From positions 96,616 to 160,615 of the forward strand of contig JAUHYW010000012.1 of the NCBI GenBank assembly GCA_030426085.1: DNA of 64,000 bases, in the 5' to 3' direction. This document shows, piece after piece, positions 42,729 through 54,710 of the stretch. Numbering within the stretch: position 1 is the first letter of the stretch; every line of letters begins with the position of its first letter. The position numbers were made by a program, and so were the translations under genes. The DNA comes from a bacterium. Lineage in GTDB: Bacteria > Myxococcota_A > Bradymonadia > UBA7976 > UBA1532. Under the pieces are notes generated by a model. It did not search any database. It was not told the DNA's origin and saw only the letters and a list, made by a program, of their open reading frames with translations.

Positions 42729-43628
42729 TCAGGCGGGCGGGCGCTCGACGATCTCGGCGTCGGCGTAGCCCTGGAAGTACAGCGCGGTGCGCAGGTCGGT
42801 GTGGTCGATGCGGGCCCGGGCGGCGGCCCGCAGGATGGGCTTGCCCCGGTAGGCGATGCCCAGCCCGGCGGCCTCGATCATCGCGAGGTCGTTGGCCCCG
42901 TCCCCGATCGCGAGGGCCGCGCCCCGCGGGATCCCGTGCTGCCCGGCCAGCTCGACCAGCCACGCCTGCTTGGTCTCGCGGCTCACGAGCGGGCCCCCGA
43001 GGCGGCCGGTGAGCCGGCCGTCGACGATCTCGAAGACGTTGGCCTTGGCGGCGTTGAAGCCCAGCTCGGCCCGTACCTTGTCGGTGAAGATCGTGAAGCC
43101 GCCCGAGACCAGGGCGCACACCGCGCCGTGGGCCCGCATCGTGGCGACCAGCGCCCGGGCCCCGGGGGAGTAGGTCAGGCCGGCCAGCACCGGCTCGATG
43201 ATCGCCGCGTCGCGGCCGGTGAGCAGGGCCACCCGCGAGGTCAGGCTCTCGGCGAAGTCGATCTCACCCCGCATGCCGCGGGCGGTGATCGCGGCGACCT
43301 TCTCCCCGATGCCGGTCTGGTGGGCCACCGCGTCGAGGGTCTCGTCGGTGACGATCGTCGAGTCCATGTCGGCGAAGAGCAGCCGCTTGCGGCGGCCGTC
43401 GACCGGCAGGGCGCAGCGGTCGACCGGGGCGTCGCCCAGGGCTTCGCCCGCGGCGGCCTCGATGGCCTCGGGGTCCCCCTCGACCGCCAGCTCGGCGGCG
43501 CGGTCGGGGGACAGCCAGCGGGTCGGGCCGGGCGCCAGACCGGCGGCGGACAGCGCCCGGGCGACGGCGTCGACATGCTTCGCTTCGAGGTCGCCGGGGG
43601 CGGCGACGAGGGTCAGGGCGCTGCGCAT
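42729..43628 (-). CDS. serB: Phosphoserine phosphatase
   Basis: 299 residues. An N-terminal ACT-like region (~1-75) precedes a HAD phosphatase: FADMDSTIV (nucleophile Asp ~87, Asp ~89), a cap with EIDFAESLTSRVALLTG, VSGGFTIF (motif II Ser) and GDGANDLAMI (motif IV). It makes L-serine from phosphoserine. It lies just downstream of the PLP cystathionine/cysteine synthase gene on the same strand (24-base gap), joining serine supply with its use. Confidence 0.93.
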   Translation of the reverse strand: MRSALTLVAAPGDLEAKHVDAVARALSAAGLAPGPTRWLSPDRAAELAVEGDPEAIEAAAGEALGDAPVDRCALPVDGRRKRLLFADMDSTIVTDETLDAVAHQTGIGEKVAAITARGMRGEIDFAESLTSRVALLTGRDAAIIEPVLAGLTYSPGARALVATMRAHGAVCALVSGGFTIFTDKVRAELGFNAAKANVFEIVDGRLTGRLGGPLVSRETKQAWLVELAGQHGIPRGAALAIGDGANDLAMIEAAGLGIAYRGKPILRAAARARIDHTDLRTALYFQGYADAEIVERPPA

Positions 43629-43652
43629 GGGATCTCTCCCCGGTGGGGTGGC

Positions 43653-45852
<2,200 letters not shown>

Positions 45853-45853
<1 letters not shown>

Positions 45854-46737
45854 TGCGCTGGGAGACGGGGATGCGCTGGACGACGACGCTCGGGGTGATG
45901 GCGGCGCTGCTCGCGGGGTGCGCCGGCGGCGAGATGGTGGGCGACGACGCGATCGGCGAGCGGCCGCACTCGCTGCGGGGCACCGAGGTCGACGGGCGGC
46001 TGGACGTCGACGCCGACGGCCGCTTCGTGCCCACCGAGGACGCCGTGCGGCTGTTCGACTACTTCCTGACGACCGAGGGCGAGGTCGACGACGGCGCCCG
46101 CCGGGTGCTGGTGGCGGCCGAGGCCCGCAAGCTGGGCCCGGCGGCGTTCGACGCGATGGCGTTCTACGACGACTACGTCGAGTACCGCCGCCGGTTCGAC
46201 GCGGCCATCGCCAAGGCCGGGCCCCAGGCCGACGGCGAGGCGCTGGTGCAGCAGCTCCGGCAGGTGCGGCGGGAGACCGTCGGCGACCACCCGCTCTTCG
46301 CCGAGGACGACGCGCTGGTCGAGCAGGCCATCGCCGCCAAGCGGGCGATGCGGGACGGCGACCTGGGCGCGCTCGCCCGCCGGATGCAGGTCGCGGCGCT
46401 GTTCACCCCGAAGTCGGCGGCCGAGGTCGACGCCGAGCGCGCCGCCCGGATCCCGCTGATGCTGCGCGAGTACGAGGCCATCGAGCGGGCCGCCGGGGGC
46501 GACGACGCGGCCATCCGGGCGTTGCGGGTCGAGCGGGTCGGTCCGGCCGCCGCCGAGCGCCTGGCCCGGCTGGACGCCGAGCGCGCCGCGTGGGACGCCC
46601 GGGTCGCCGAGGCCGGGGCGGCCATCGCCGGGCTGGCGCCGGGCGCCGACCTCGAGGCCCGCCGCGACGCCCTGCTCGCCGAGCGCTTCGACGCCCGCGA
46701 ACTGCGCCGGGTGCGCACGCTGCTGCGCCTGCGCTGA
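45853..46737 (+). CDS. Lipase-specific foldase (lipase chaperone)
   Basis: 294 residues. After the N-terminal region comes PHSLRGTEVDGRLDVDADG and RLFDYFL (~66-72), close to the foldase hallmark RxxFDY(F/C), then long charged alpha-helices (to ~290) typical of the extended scaffold that wraps around the lipase. Known foldases are inner-membrane anchored by a TM helix; here the leader ends in MAALLAGC, a lipobox, so it may be a lipoprotein. ATG 45853 shares a base with the lipase stop; ATG 45871, with GGGAG upstream, is an alternative start. It refolds the secreted lipase in the periplasm. Confidence 0.88.
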
Positions 46738-46876
46738 CACCTCCGGTCGGGCGCGGGCGATCCCGTGCATCACCGTCGAGGACGAAGGCCGCGCGGCCGA
46801 GGCCCGCTGAGCCCGGCGGATCCCGCCCGATCTGCACCCGCTCGCGCTCGGTCCGCCGGGCCGGTATCCTCCCGCC

Positions 46877-49870
46877 ATGCCCCGTCGCCCGCTGCTCCCG
46901 CTGGTCCTGTCGATCGCCGCGCTGCTCGTCGGCTGCCTGCCCGACGAAGCGCCCCGGGGCCTGCGCCCGTCGCCCGGCGGCAGCGGGCCGCGGGTCATCT
47001 TCCAGCTCGACACCCGGCCGCTGCCCGACATCCCGTTCCCCAACGACCTGCTCGCCCGCCCCGACCCCGACTCGCCCACCGGCCTGCGGCTCAACCTCGC
47101 GGTGCTCGCCCCCTCGACGGCCGAGCGCCGGCTGCGGCAGGCGGCCCTCGACCTCGACGGCTTCGGCACCTCGGGGACGATCCACGTGCGCTTCGACGCG
47201 CCGCTCGACCTCGTGGCCCTCTCGGGCGTGGGGCGCGACCCGGCGGACGATCCGATCCTGGTCGTCGACGTGAGCGAGGGCCCCACCTTCGGCGAGCGCA
47301 TCCCGCTCGACCTCGGGCGAGGGCACTTCCCGGTGGAGCACGCCGACCCCTCGACGGTCGCCTTCGCCCGCGACCCCCGGGCCGAGGCGGGCAACCTCGT
47401 CTTCGAGACGGTCGACGAGGACCTCGACGGCGACGGGGTGCTCGACCCCGGCGAAGACACCGACGGCGACGGGGTGCTCGACCGCTCGAACCTGAGCCCC
47501 GACGGCCGCCCGATGACCTTCTACGAGCGGGCGACGAACACCTTGCTGTTGCGCCCCATCGTGCCGCTGCGCCCCGGGCGGCGCTACGCGGTCGTGCTCA
47601 CCGATCGGGTGGTCGGCCTCGACGGGGCGCCGGTGCGCTCGCCGTTCCCCTTCATCCACCACATCCAGCACGCCGACGCGCTCGCCCGGCTGCCCGAGGC
47701 GCTCACCCCCCACGGCGTCGCGCTGAACGATGTGGGCTACGTGTGGGCCTTCACCACCCAGAACGCGACCCGCGACCTCGAGGCGCTGCGGGCCGGGCTC
47801 TACGGCTGGGGGCCGTTCGACTGGCTGAGCCGCTGCGTGCCCGACGGGCTCATCGAGTCCAGCGACCCCGACGTGCTCGTGCTGCCCGGCGAGGCGCTGG
47901 CGGGCATCGGGGCCCGGGTGGGCGACGACGTGGTCGACGCCGCCCGCATCGAGGCCGACTGGCGGGCGGTGGGCCAGCTCGTCGCCGGCAGCGTCGGGGT
48001 GCCCTACCTGCTCGACGACCGGGACCAGGGTGGCCCGACCCGACTGGCGGCGCTGGGCGCGGTGCGGCTGGACGACGCCGGCTGCCTGCAACGCCTGGGC
48101 GACATCCGCAGCGGCCTGCGCCGGGTGCCGGGGGACGACGACGAGACCTGGCGGGTGGACGTCGATCGGGGCACGCTCTCGGCGGTGCTGGCCGAGGTGC
48201 CGTTCTGGTGCACCGTGCCCCGCCGGGGCGACGCGACGACCCCCGCGCCGGTGGTGCTGTGGGCCCACGACGTGGGCGGCTCCCGGCTCGACGCGCTGCG
48301 CTACGCCGGGCGCTTCGCCCGCTGGGGGCTGGCCACCTGCGCGCTCGACGCGGTGGGCCACGGCGCGGTCGGGGTCGAGCCGCTGGGGGTCGAGCCGTTC
48401 GACGCGGTGCTCGCCCGCCACCGGGCCCGGGACCTCGACGGCGACGGGGTGGCGGACCCGGGGGTCGACACCTTCACCGCCGACGCGCTGCACACTCGGG
48501 ACGTCATCCGCCAGAGCGCGCTCGACTGGCTCCAGCTCATCCGGGTGCTGCGCAGCTTCGACGGCCGCACCTGGCGCACCCGACCGGCGGTGCGCAGCGG
48601 CATCGCCGGCGACTTCGACGACGACGGCGAGGTCGACCTCGGCGGGCCGGACGCCGCGTTCCACATGGGCGGCGTGGGCTACGGCGGCACGCTCGCGGCC
48701 ATCGTCGCCGGCCTCGAGCCGGCCATCACCTCGGTGGCCCCGGTCTCGCCCGCCGCCGGGCTCACCGACACCTTCATCCGCAGCGCGCACCTCTCGATCA
48801 CCGCCGGGGTCATCCTGCCGACGCTCGGCCCGCTCGTCGTCGGCCTGCCCGAGATCGGCCCCGGGGGCCAGGACCGCCGGGGCACGCTCGTCTCGGTGTG
48901 GACCCCCGCGCTCGACCGCGTCGCCCACGCCGACCCCGAAGCGCGGCTGGGCATCCCGGTGCTGCAGCTCCCCCCGCTCGCCGCGGGCCAGACCGTGGTG
49001 CTGACCAACGTCGACACCGGCCAGCGCATCGTGACCCGGGCCGCGCCCGACGGTGGATTCCGGCTCGCGATCGGCACCGACGCCCTGCTCGGCAGCGACC
49101 GCCTCGCCCACCTCGCCGCCGGCCTGTCGACCACCGGCCTCGGCGACCGCATCCGGCTCGAGCTGCCCGGCCTCGACCCGCCGACCCAGGTCAGCTTCGA
49201 CTACGCCGTCGAGCTGATGAGCGCGCTCTACCCCCCGCAGTCGCCGCTCGTCGCGCTCGGCAGCGGCTGGGCCGTCGACCGCCAGAGCCCCGCCTTCCGC
49301 CGGTTCACCCAGATCCTGCAGACCGTGCTCGAGCCGGCCGACCCCCTCAACTACGCCCGGCGCCTGTTCACCGAGCCGACCGGCGCCGTCGGCGGCGGGG
49401 CCCCGGGGGCCGACCTGCTCTTGCTCGCCACCGCCGGCGACCCGCTGATGCCCATCGCCGGCGCGCTGTCCCTCGGCCGGGCGGCCGGGCTGTGGCCGGT
49501 GGGCGGAGCGGTCGACACGCTGCTGCTCGAAGCCGGCGTGGTCGAGGGCCTGCCCGACCGCGCGCCGCTGCTCGACGTCGACCTGCTCCCGGGCACGACG
49601 CTCGGCGAGCGGGTCTGGGATCCGCCCCTGCGCCACACCCTCGCCGCCGGCGAGCGGGGCGAGAGCGCCTTGCGCATCGCCCACCTCGACCCGTTGGGCG
49701 CCCACGGCCCGGGCGACAATACGGCGCTCATCGAGCTGATCGCCCGCTTCTTCGCCACCGGCGACACCGCCGCCGACCCCTGCCTCGCCACCGCCGACTG
49801 CCCCGGCGCCCCGCCCGCGCCCCGGGTCGACCTGCCCCCGGCCCAGCCCGACCCGCCGCAGGGGGAGTGA
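46877..49870 (+). CDS. Large lipoprotein with alpha/beta-hydrolase-like domain lacking the nucleophile
   Basis: 997 residues. Lipobox AALLVGC at ~21. The N-terminal ~280 residues contain PLPDIPFPNDLLARPD and acidic DxDxDG calcium-loop repeats (EDLDGDGVLDPGED, TDGDGVLD), as in bacterial virulence-type lipases. A hydrolase-like core follows (VVLWAHDVGGSRLDALRYAG; HMGGVGYGGTLAAIVAG). The nucleophile elbow reads GVGYGG, so the Ser of GxSxG is Gly. It may be inactive or work differently. The last ~150 residues may contain the acid/base part (DNTALIELI). It follows the lipase-foldase pair by 139 bases. Confidence 0.65.
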   Translation: MPRRPLLPLVLSIAALLVGCLPDEAPRGLRPSPGGSGPRVIFQLDTRPLPDIPFPNDLLARPDPDSPTGLRLNLAVLAPSTAERRLRQAALDLDGFGTSGTIHVRFDAPLDLVALSGVGRDPADDPILVVDVSEGPTFGERIPLDLGRGHFPVEHADPSTVAFARDPRAEAGNLVFETVDEDLDGDGVLDPGEDTDGDGVLDRSNLSPDGRPMTFYERATNTLLLRPIVPLRPGRRYAVVLTDRVVGLDGAPVRSPFPFIHHIQHADALARLPEALTPHGVALNDVGYVWAFTTQNATRDLEALRAGLYGWGPFDWLSRCVPDGLIESSDPDVLVLPGEALAGIGARVGDDVVDAARIEADWRAVGQLVAGSVGVPYLLDDRDQGGPTRLAALGAVRLDDAGCLQRLGDIRSGLRRVPGDDDETWRVDVDRGTLSAVLAEVPFWCTVPRRGDATTPAPVVLWAHDVGGSRLDALRYAGRFARWGLATCALDAVGHGAVGVEPLGVEPFDAVLARHRARDLDGDGVADPGVDTFTADALHTRDVIRQSALDWLQLIRVLRSFDGRTWRTRPAVRSGIAGDFDDDGEVDLGGPDAAFHMGGVGYGGTLAAIVAGLEPAITSVAPVSPAAGLTDTFIRSAHLSITAGVILPTLGPLVVGLPEIGPGGQDRRGTLVSVWTPALDRVAHADPEARLGIPVLQLPPLAAGQTVVLTNVDTGQRIVTRAAPDGGFRLAIGTDALLGSDRLAHLAAGLSTTGLGDRIRLELPGLDPPTQVSFDYAVELMSALYPPQSPLVALGSGWAVDRQSPAFRRFTQILQTVLEPADPLNYARRLFTEPTGAVGGGAPGADLLLLATAGDPLMPIAGALSLGRAAGLWPVGGAVDTLLLEAGVVEGLPDRAPLLDVDLLPGTTLGERVWDPPLRHTLAAGERGESALRIAHLDPLGAHGPGDNTALIELIARFFATGDTAADPCLATADCPGAPPAPRVDLPPAQPDPPQGE

Positions 49871-50116
49871 CGCCCTCGGGCCATCGCCCGCAGGCATAAC
49901 AACAGCATTACATGAGCCATCGGCCGGTTGCGATTCGCTCGGATTCGTGACAATCCTGTTGTGACATATCGCAGGGGGGCTCACCCACCGCGCGCAGCGC
50001 TGTGTTCGACGGCGCGGTGTGTGATGCCATGGCGATGCATGCTTGAGTCGAGCCGCGCTGGGTGACGGCCGAACACCCCTGTGTGCGCATGTGATGATGA
50101 CTGCGTCGAAGGTGCT
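49871..50116 (+). other. Lower-GC intergenic region before the KAP operon
   Basis: 246 bases, visibly less GC-rich than its surroundings, with TTGCGATTC, GACAATCC and TTGTGACAT elements around 49928-49965 that could hold a promoter. No consensus pair with a proper 16-18-base spacer was found, so no exact promoter is claimed. Confidence 0.4.
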
Positions 50117-51799
50117 ATGCCCGCCGTCCGTCGAGATCTCTTCAACGAAGCCACGCCCCACGAGCGAGATCTGCTCGACCACGACCCGCTCGTGGAAGAG
50201 GTCGCCGGCATCCTGCAGTCGGAGCGCACCCCGCTCACCGTGATGATCAACGGCCCCTGGGGTGCGGGCAAGACGAGCTTCCTGCGGGCGCTGGTTCGCC
50301 ACATCCACACCAGCAATCCCGCGGGGCGGCACATGCGTCGCAGCGCCACCGTCTGGTTCGACCCCTGGGAGCACGAAGACGCGCCCAATATCATCGTGCC
50401 CTTCCTCAGCCGCCTGCGGGAGGTCGCCTACCAGGACGACGACGACCGGCGGGGTCAGTACAGCGCCCAGGAGAAGAGCCTGCTCGCTGAGCTCGTATGG
50501 ATGCTCGTGCCCGACGAGTTCCAGCACTTGCTGCCCGGCGGCACCGTGCATCCCCACACGCTGCGAGAGCGATTCAAGCACGTCTTCCCCCTGCGTCGCC
50601 CGCGAGCCATGGCGCGCCGGATGCTGCCCTTCCACGACAAGCCGCAGGAGCACCTCTCGGCGCGGGTGCGGCGGCAGTTCGTGGAGTACGTCAGGGCCAT
50701 CCTCGACAAGGGCTACCAGCGGGTCGTGATCTTCCTCGACGACCTCGACCGGTGCCAGCCGAAGGTCATGCGCAAGCTGCTCGAGCTGGTCAAGGTCAAC
50801 CTCATCGGGGCCACCCGCCCCGACCGGCGGGCCATGGCCGGGCTCGACGTGGTCTTCGTCTTCGCCATCGACCACCAGACGCTCATCCGGGCGGTCAACG
50901 AGCCGGAGAGCGCGACGCCCACGGCGGACTATGCCCGCTACCTCGACAAGATCTTCGACCTGCGCATCAGCCTGCCCCGGGTCTCCAACGACGACGTGCA
51001 GGGGCTCGTCCGGGGGCTTGTGGAGTCGCGGCACCCCGACGTCAAGACCTACCTCACCCGGCCCGTGGGCGACGGGGACCCCCAGCGCGACACCTACCTC
51101 GAGCTGCTGGTCCAGCTCGTCTCGGATTACGAGGAGCTGCGCTCGGCCCGTTTCCTGCGGCGTATCATCAACAAGCTGATGGTCTTCTCCTACGTGCGGG
51201 ACGCGGAGCAGGCCATCCTCGGCGATCGTGATATCCCTCTCGAGCCGCTCGAGGGCGAGAGCCGACTCCGGGCCGCGGCCCGGCTGGTCATCGCGTGGCA
51301 CATCCTCGGCCAGGCCTGGATGACCACCCGGACCGCCGCCCTGCGGGACGATGGCTTCGGTCTGCTGTTTCTGCGTGGCCTGTGGGCCAAGGCCCGAACG
51401 GCGAGCGACCTGCCCGGCATGCTCGAAGCGGCGCGCAAGCACAACCTGTCGCTGTCGGGCATCCACTTCCTGGAGAACGAGATCTTGAGTCTGCTCCGCA
51501 CCCTCGACCGACAGAGCCCGCCCGATGACACACAGACCCCTGGCGACGACTCGCCCGAGGGCGAAGAGGTGACCGACGAGCCTCCACCGCCGCAGCCCGG
51601 GGATCCGGAACTCGTCGCCGAGACCGCAGCCCTCGCCGACGCGGACGGGGGCGGGGCCCACGTCCCGGGTTCGAGCGGCGCCTCGCCCCACCCCGGGTCA
51701 CCGCCGGCCGCCGACCCCGCCCTCGGTCTCCGCAACTGCAAGTCGATCACCACAGCCCTCGTGAGGCTCGATACCCATGTCCGCCGCATCCGCCGCTGA
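50117..51799 (+). CDS. KAP-family P-loop NTPase
   Basis: 560 residues. Walker A GPWGAGKTS (~46-54), the KAP-typical FDPWEHED (~81-88), and Walker B VVIFLDDLDRC (~203-213). KAP NTPases are predicted membrane-associated ATPases, often with TM helices between Walker A and B; here that region is charged and shows none, so this is a soluble member. The last ~90 residues are acidic and proline-rich (disordered). Some KAP proteins act in phage exclusion (PifA type). ATG 50117 has AAGGTG upstream. Its end overlaps the next gene by 23 bases, so the two are coupled. Confidence 0.8.
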   Translation: MPAVRRDLFNEATPHERDLLDHDPLVEEVAGILQSERTPLTVMINGPWGAGKTSFLRALVRHIHTSNPAGRHMRRSATVWFDPWEHEDAPNIIVPFLSRLREVAYQDDDDRRGQYSAQEKSLLAELVWMLVPDEFQHLLPGGTVHPHTLRERFKHVFPLRRPRAMARRMLPFHDKPQEHLSARVRRQFVEYVRAILDKGYQRVVIFLDDLDRCQPKVMRKLLELVKVNLIGATRPDRRAMAGLDVVFVFAIDHQTLIRAVNEPESATPTADYARYLDKIFDLRISLPRVSNDDVQGLVRGLVESRHPDVKTYLTRPVGDGDPQRDTYLELLVQLVSDYEELRSARFLRRIINKLMVFSYVRDAEQAILGDRDIPLEPLEGESRLRAAARLVIAWHILGQAWMTTRTAALRDDGFGLLFLRGLWAKARTASDLPGMLEAARKHNLSLSGIHFLENEILSLLRTLDRQSPPDDTQTPGDDSPEGEEVTDEPPPPQPGDPELVAETAALADADGGGAHVPGSSGASPHPGSPPAADPALGLRNCKSITTALVRLDTHVRRIRR

Positions 51800-54671
51800 G
51801 CGATCGACCGGCCGGCGCATCGCCGACGCGGTGCTCGACGCCGTCGCCGCGCCGCTGTCCGCCTTCGACCAGAGCACCTCCTACAGCCGCTACCTCGAGC
51901 AGACGCTGCTCGCCGAGGGCAAGCGGCGGCTGGTCGAGTGCCTCGATCGGGAGCTCGCCGCTGACCTGCACGAGCATCACCGCTCGGCCAACCGGACCCT
52001 GGTGACCGGCTTCTCCCAGATGGAGCTGTCCTATCAGCGGTGGCGGGACGGCAGCATCGAACACACGCTGCGCGATCTGGAGCAGCGTGGCAGCCACAAG
52101 GGGTTGAACTGGGTCGGGGCGCGGTTTCGGGGTGAGGCGCGGCCGGCCTACGAGATGGCGGCCCGGCGCTTCGTGCGTTGCTATCAACTGCTGGTCGACC
52201 TCGACCACCGGCGCCAGATGGAGGGGGCCGGGGGCTACGTCGCCGAAGAGCTGGCCCACGAGATCCCGCCGTGCCTCGAAGCCTTCGCCGAGATGGAGGC
52301 CGCCGCGAAGCGGTTGCTCGAGCACGGCGTGGCAGACGCTGAACTCGCGACCTGCGCTCGCCGGTTTCGCCTCCAGTGCGTACACCTCTGGCTCTGGGCG
52401 TTGGGCAGGCCCCAGGTCGAGATCGAGCACCTCGCCAACAGGGTGCGCGCCGTCCCCCGCCCGCCTCCGCTCACCGCCGACCTCGACGAGGAGCCCGGTC
52501 ATACGGACGTCGCGGGTGCGTTCGAGGACGTGGCACGCGACTGGCTCGACCTGAGGGCCCCACTTCACCCCCGGCTGCCTCTGCATCTCTATGACACCAT
52601 GATGGGTGTCAAGTCCGCTATCGAGGCGGCGCCGCAGCCCACGGTCGGCTCTTCGGGGTCGCCCACCGACCGCCAGGCGGCCACCCGTCGCGAACTCGCC
52701 TTCCGGCTGCTCTTCCCCGGCGTGCCCTGGCGGGACGGCCGGACGCGCCCCAAGGCCGCCCGCTCGCCGGTCGAGCTCGACCAGCTCAAGCGGATCCGCT
52801 CGGTGGCCGTCTGGACCTTCCGCGAGTTCGACGAGTGCGACAACGTCAACCCGTGGAGCCTGGGGCGGCTGGCGATCATCGACCGGCGGGTCCTGCACTG
52901 CATCTTCACCGAGCTGATCGAGCGCTGCCCCGAGCCGCTGCCGATGGAGCGGATCTACACGCTGGTGCAGGACAACCTCGCGCCACGCGATCGCTTCGAA
53001 GACGAGCACCAGGCCTATGTGAAGCACCACCTCCAGACGGTCGTGGCCGGCTTCTCGGAGGTCGTCTCCCACTACCATCGGGTCTATCGGGCGTCGCTCG
53101 TCGCCCGTCGGCTCGACGACGGCGAGCCCCGGGACGAGGTGGGCGACGACGAGCACCTCGAGCACCACCAGTTCGGTTGGACCCGGCTGTGGCCGGCCAT
53201 CTGGTCCGACGAGTCCAACGCCCTGTGGACCGACCGGGACGAGATGCAGGGCGGCGTGCCCCTGCCGGTGACGTTCCGGCTCGTCTTCAACCGCAAGCGT
53301 GGGTCGGAGGACATCGACTCGGTGATGCTGGTGCCGCTGTTCCCCATCAAGCGCACCCTCGACGCGGCGCCGCTCCGGGAGTTCCTCGACTATATGCAGA
53401 GCGGCGCGGTCGCGTTGCTGCCCAGCGACGCCCAGGTCGCCCGCAACCCGTACCGGCTCGCAGCGGCGGCGGCCCAGGTCGTCCGGCTCGCCCGGCTCGG
53501 CCGTCAGGTGCTCGGGCTGGGGTGGGATCTGGTGAGCTACCATGTGCGCAAGTCGCGCGACGACGACCCGCCGGCCGGCTCGGCGCAGGAGAACGAGCCA
53601 CCCGATCCGTGGCTCGCGCTGTGGAACCGCCGGATCCGATGGTTCGTGCGCCTCGGCTCGCAGCGTCATGGGCCGCTCGACCAGCTTTGGGCTCGAGGGC
53701 TGCGCGCGCTGCCCCGCCTGCTGAAGAACGTCGCCGGGCCTGGCGCCGACGACCGCCGGGCGCAGCTCGAGGCGCGGCTCGCGCTTATGCTCACGCCGGT
53801 GCCCCACCTGATGTGGTGCGACACCCTGCGCCTCATGCACAAGGCGTGGCAGGCGGTCCTCGAAGAACTGTTCGACCCCGGCGCCGACCACCGCCCCGTG
53901 GAGGCTGTCGAGCGGCTGATGAATCGGGCCAAGGGTCGAACCTGCGGGGTTCTGACCGCCGACGCCCTGCGCACCTATCACACCGACGGGCGCCATCGGC
54001 GCGCCCGAGAGAGCTGCGCCTGGCTGAGCGGCCTGCTGGTCCGACTGTGGGACATGGCGCTGAACGCGCACGCGCACGCGCACGCGCAGCGTGACCCGAG
54101 CGCGGTCGACCGCCATGAGGTCCGGCGCGTGGTCGAGCAGCTCGAGATCTTCCTGCTCGCGTCGCTGTACCTGCGCCCGGCGCGCCCCGAGCCGGACCTC
54201 GCGGTGCCGGCGCGGCTGCTCGGGCGGGTCGAGCACTACGACCGGTTCACGATCACCGCCCGGGCCCACCTCGGCGGGCGACGAGGGCTCGACATGCGGC
54301 TGCGCGCGTTGACTGGCATGGCCCTCGCGCCCCTGAGGCTGACGCCGGGCGATGTCCGGGCGCTCCGGGCGAAGAGGGATCTCCCGGACCCCGAAGACGG
54401 CGTCGCCGACTGGGTCCGGGGCTTCGTCCGCCGATGGCACGAAGAGCTCGACGCGCTGGCGGCCGAGCTCGCCGGAGCCTTGCGCCGCGTCCTCGACCCG
54501 TCCGAGCAGGAGGGGGCGGCCGAGGCCGCGCCGGCCGAGCCGCCGACCGCCGCGTCCCTGGTCGCCGACGCCCTGCGGCGCAGCGGCCCGAGCACCTACA
54601 TCACCCTGCGGGACCTGTTCGCGGACGCGGTGCGGTGGCCTCTGCCGCCCCCGCGGAAGAGGCGTCGATGA
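51777..54671 (+). CDS. 964-residue protein of unknown family
   Basis: No family recognised. It is long, mostly alpha-helical, without a signal peptide, and rich in Arg, Glu and Leu. It contains a central WTRLWPAIWSDESNALW-type block, a polar insertion near 600 and a HAHAHAHA run near 765. A hydrophobic stretch at ~555-580 (VRLARLGRQVLGLGWDLVSY) may touch a membrane. It overlaps the KAP gene and precedes the SPFH gene by 39 bases, so it should act with them. It could be the effector or a structural partner of the ATPase. Confidence 0.65.
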   Translation: MSAASAAERSTGRRIADAVLDAVAAPLSAFDQSTSYSRYLEQTLLAEGKRRLVECLDRELAADLHEHHRSANRTLVTGFSQMELSYQRWRDGSIEHTLRDLEQRGSHKGLNWVGARFRGEARPAYEMAARRFVRCYQLLVDLDHRRQMEGAGGYVAEELAHEIPPCLEAFAEMEAAAKRLLEHGVADAELATCARRFRLQCVHLWLWALGRPQVEIEHLANRVRAVPRPPPLTADLDEEPGHTDVAGAFEDVARDWLDLRAPLHPRLPLHLYDTMMGVKSAIEAAPQPTVGSSGSPTDRQAATRRELAFRLLFPGVPWRDGRTRPKAARSPVELDQLKRIRSVAVWTFREFDECDNVNPWSLGRLAIIDRRVLHCIFTELIERCPEPLPMERIYTLVQDNLAPRDRFEDEHQAYVKHHLQTVVAGFSEVVSHYHRVYRASLVARRLDDGEPRDEVGDDEHLEHHQFGWTRLWPAIWSDESNALWTDRDEMQGGVPLPVTFRLVFNRKRGSEDIDSVMLVPLFPIKRTLDAAPLREFLDYMQSGAVALLPSDAQVARNPYRLAAAAAQVVRLARLGRQVLGLGWDLVSYHVRKSRDDDPPAGSAQENEPPDPWLALWNRRIRWFVRLGSQRHGPLDQLWARGLRALPRLLKNVAGPGADDRRAQLEARLALMLTPVPHLMWCDTLRLMHKAWQAVLEELFDPGADHRPVEAVERLMNRAKGRTCGVLTADALRTYHTDGRHRRARESCAWLSGLLVRLWDMALNAHAHAHAQRDPSAVDRHEVRRVVEQLEIFLLASLYLRPARPEPDLAVPARLLGRVEHYDRFTITARAHLGGRRGLDMRLRALTGMALAPLRLTPGDVRALRAKRDLPDPEDGVADWVRGFVRRWHEELDALAAELAGALRRVLDPSEQEGAAEAAPAEPPTAASLVADALRRSGPSTYITLRDLFADAVRWPLPPPRKRRR

Positions 54672-54710
54672 GACGACGCAGCACGCGCCAAAGGTATGGA
54701 GAGGACGACC

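Noticed and set aside
46403..51691. A 1762-residue minus-strand open frame
   Set aside because: Antisense to the hydrolase-like and KAP genes; composition is Arg/Gly/Pro/His-rich without motifs, as expected for a high-GC shadow.
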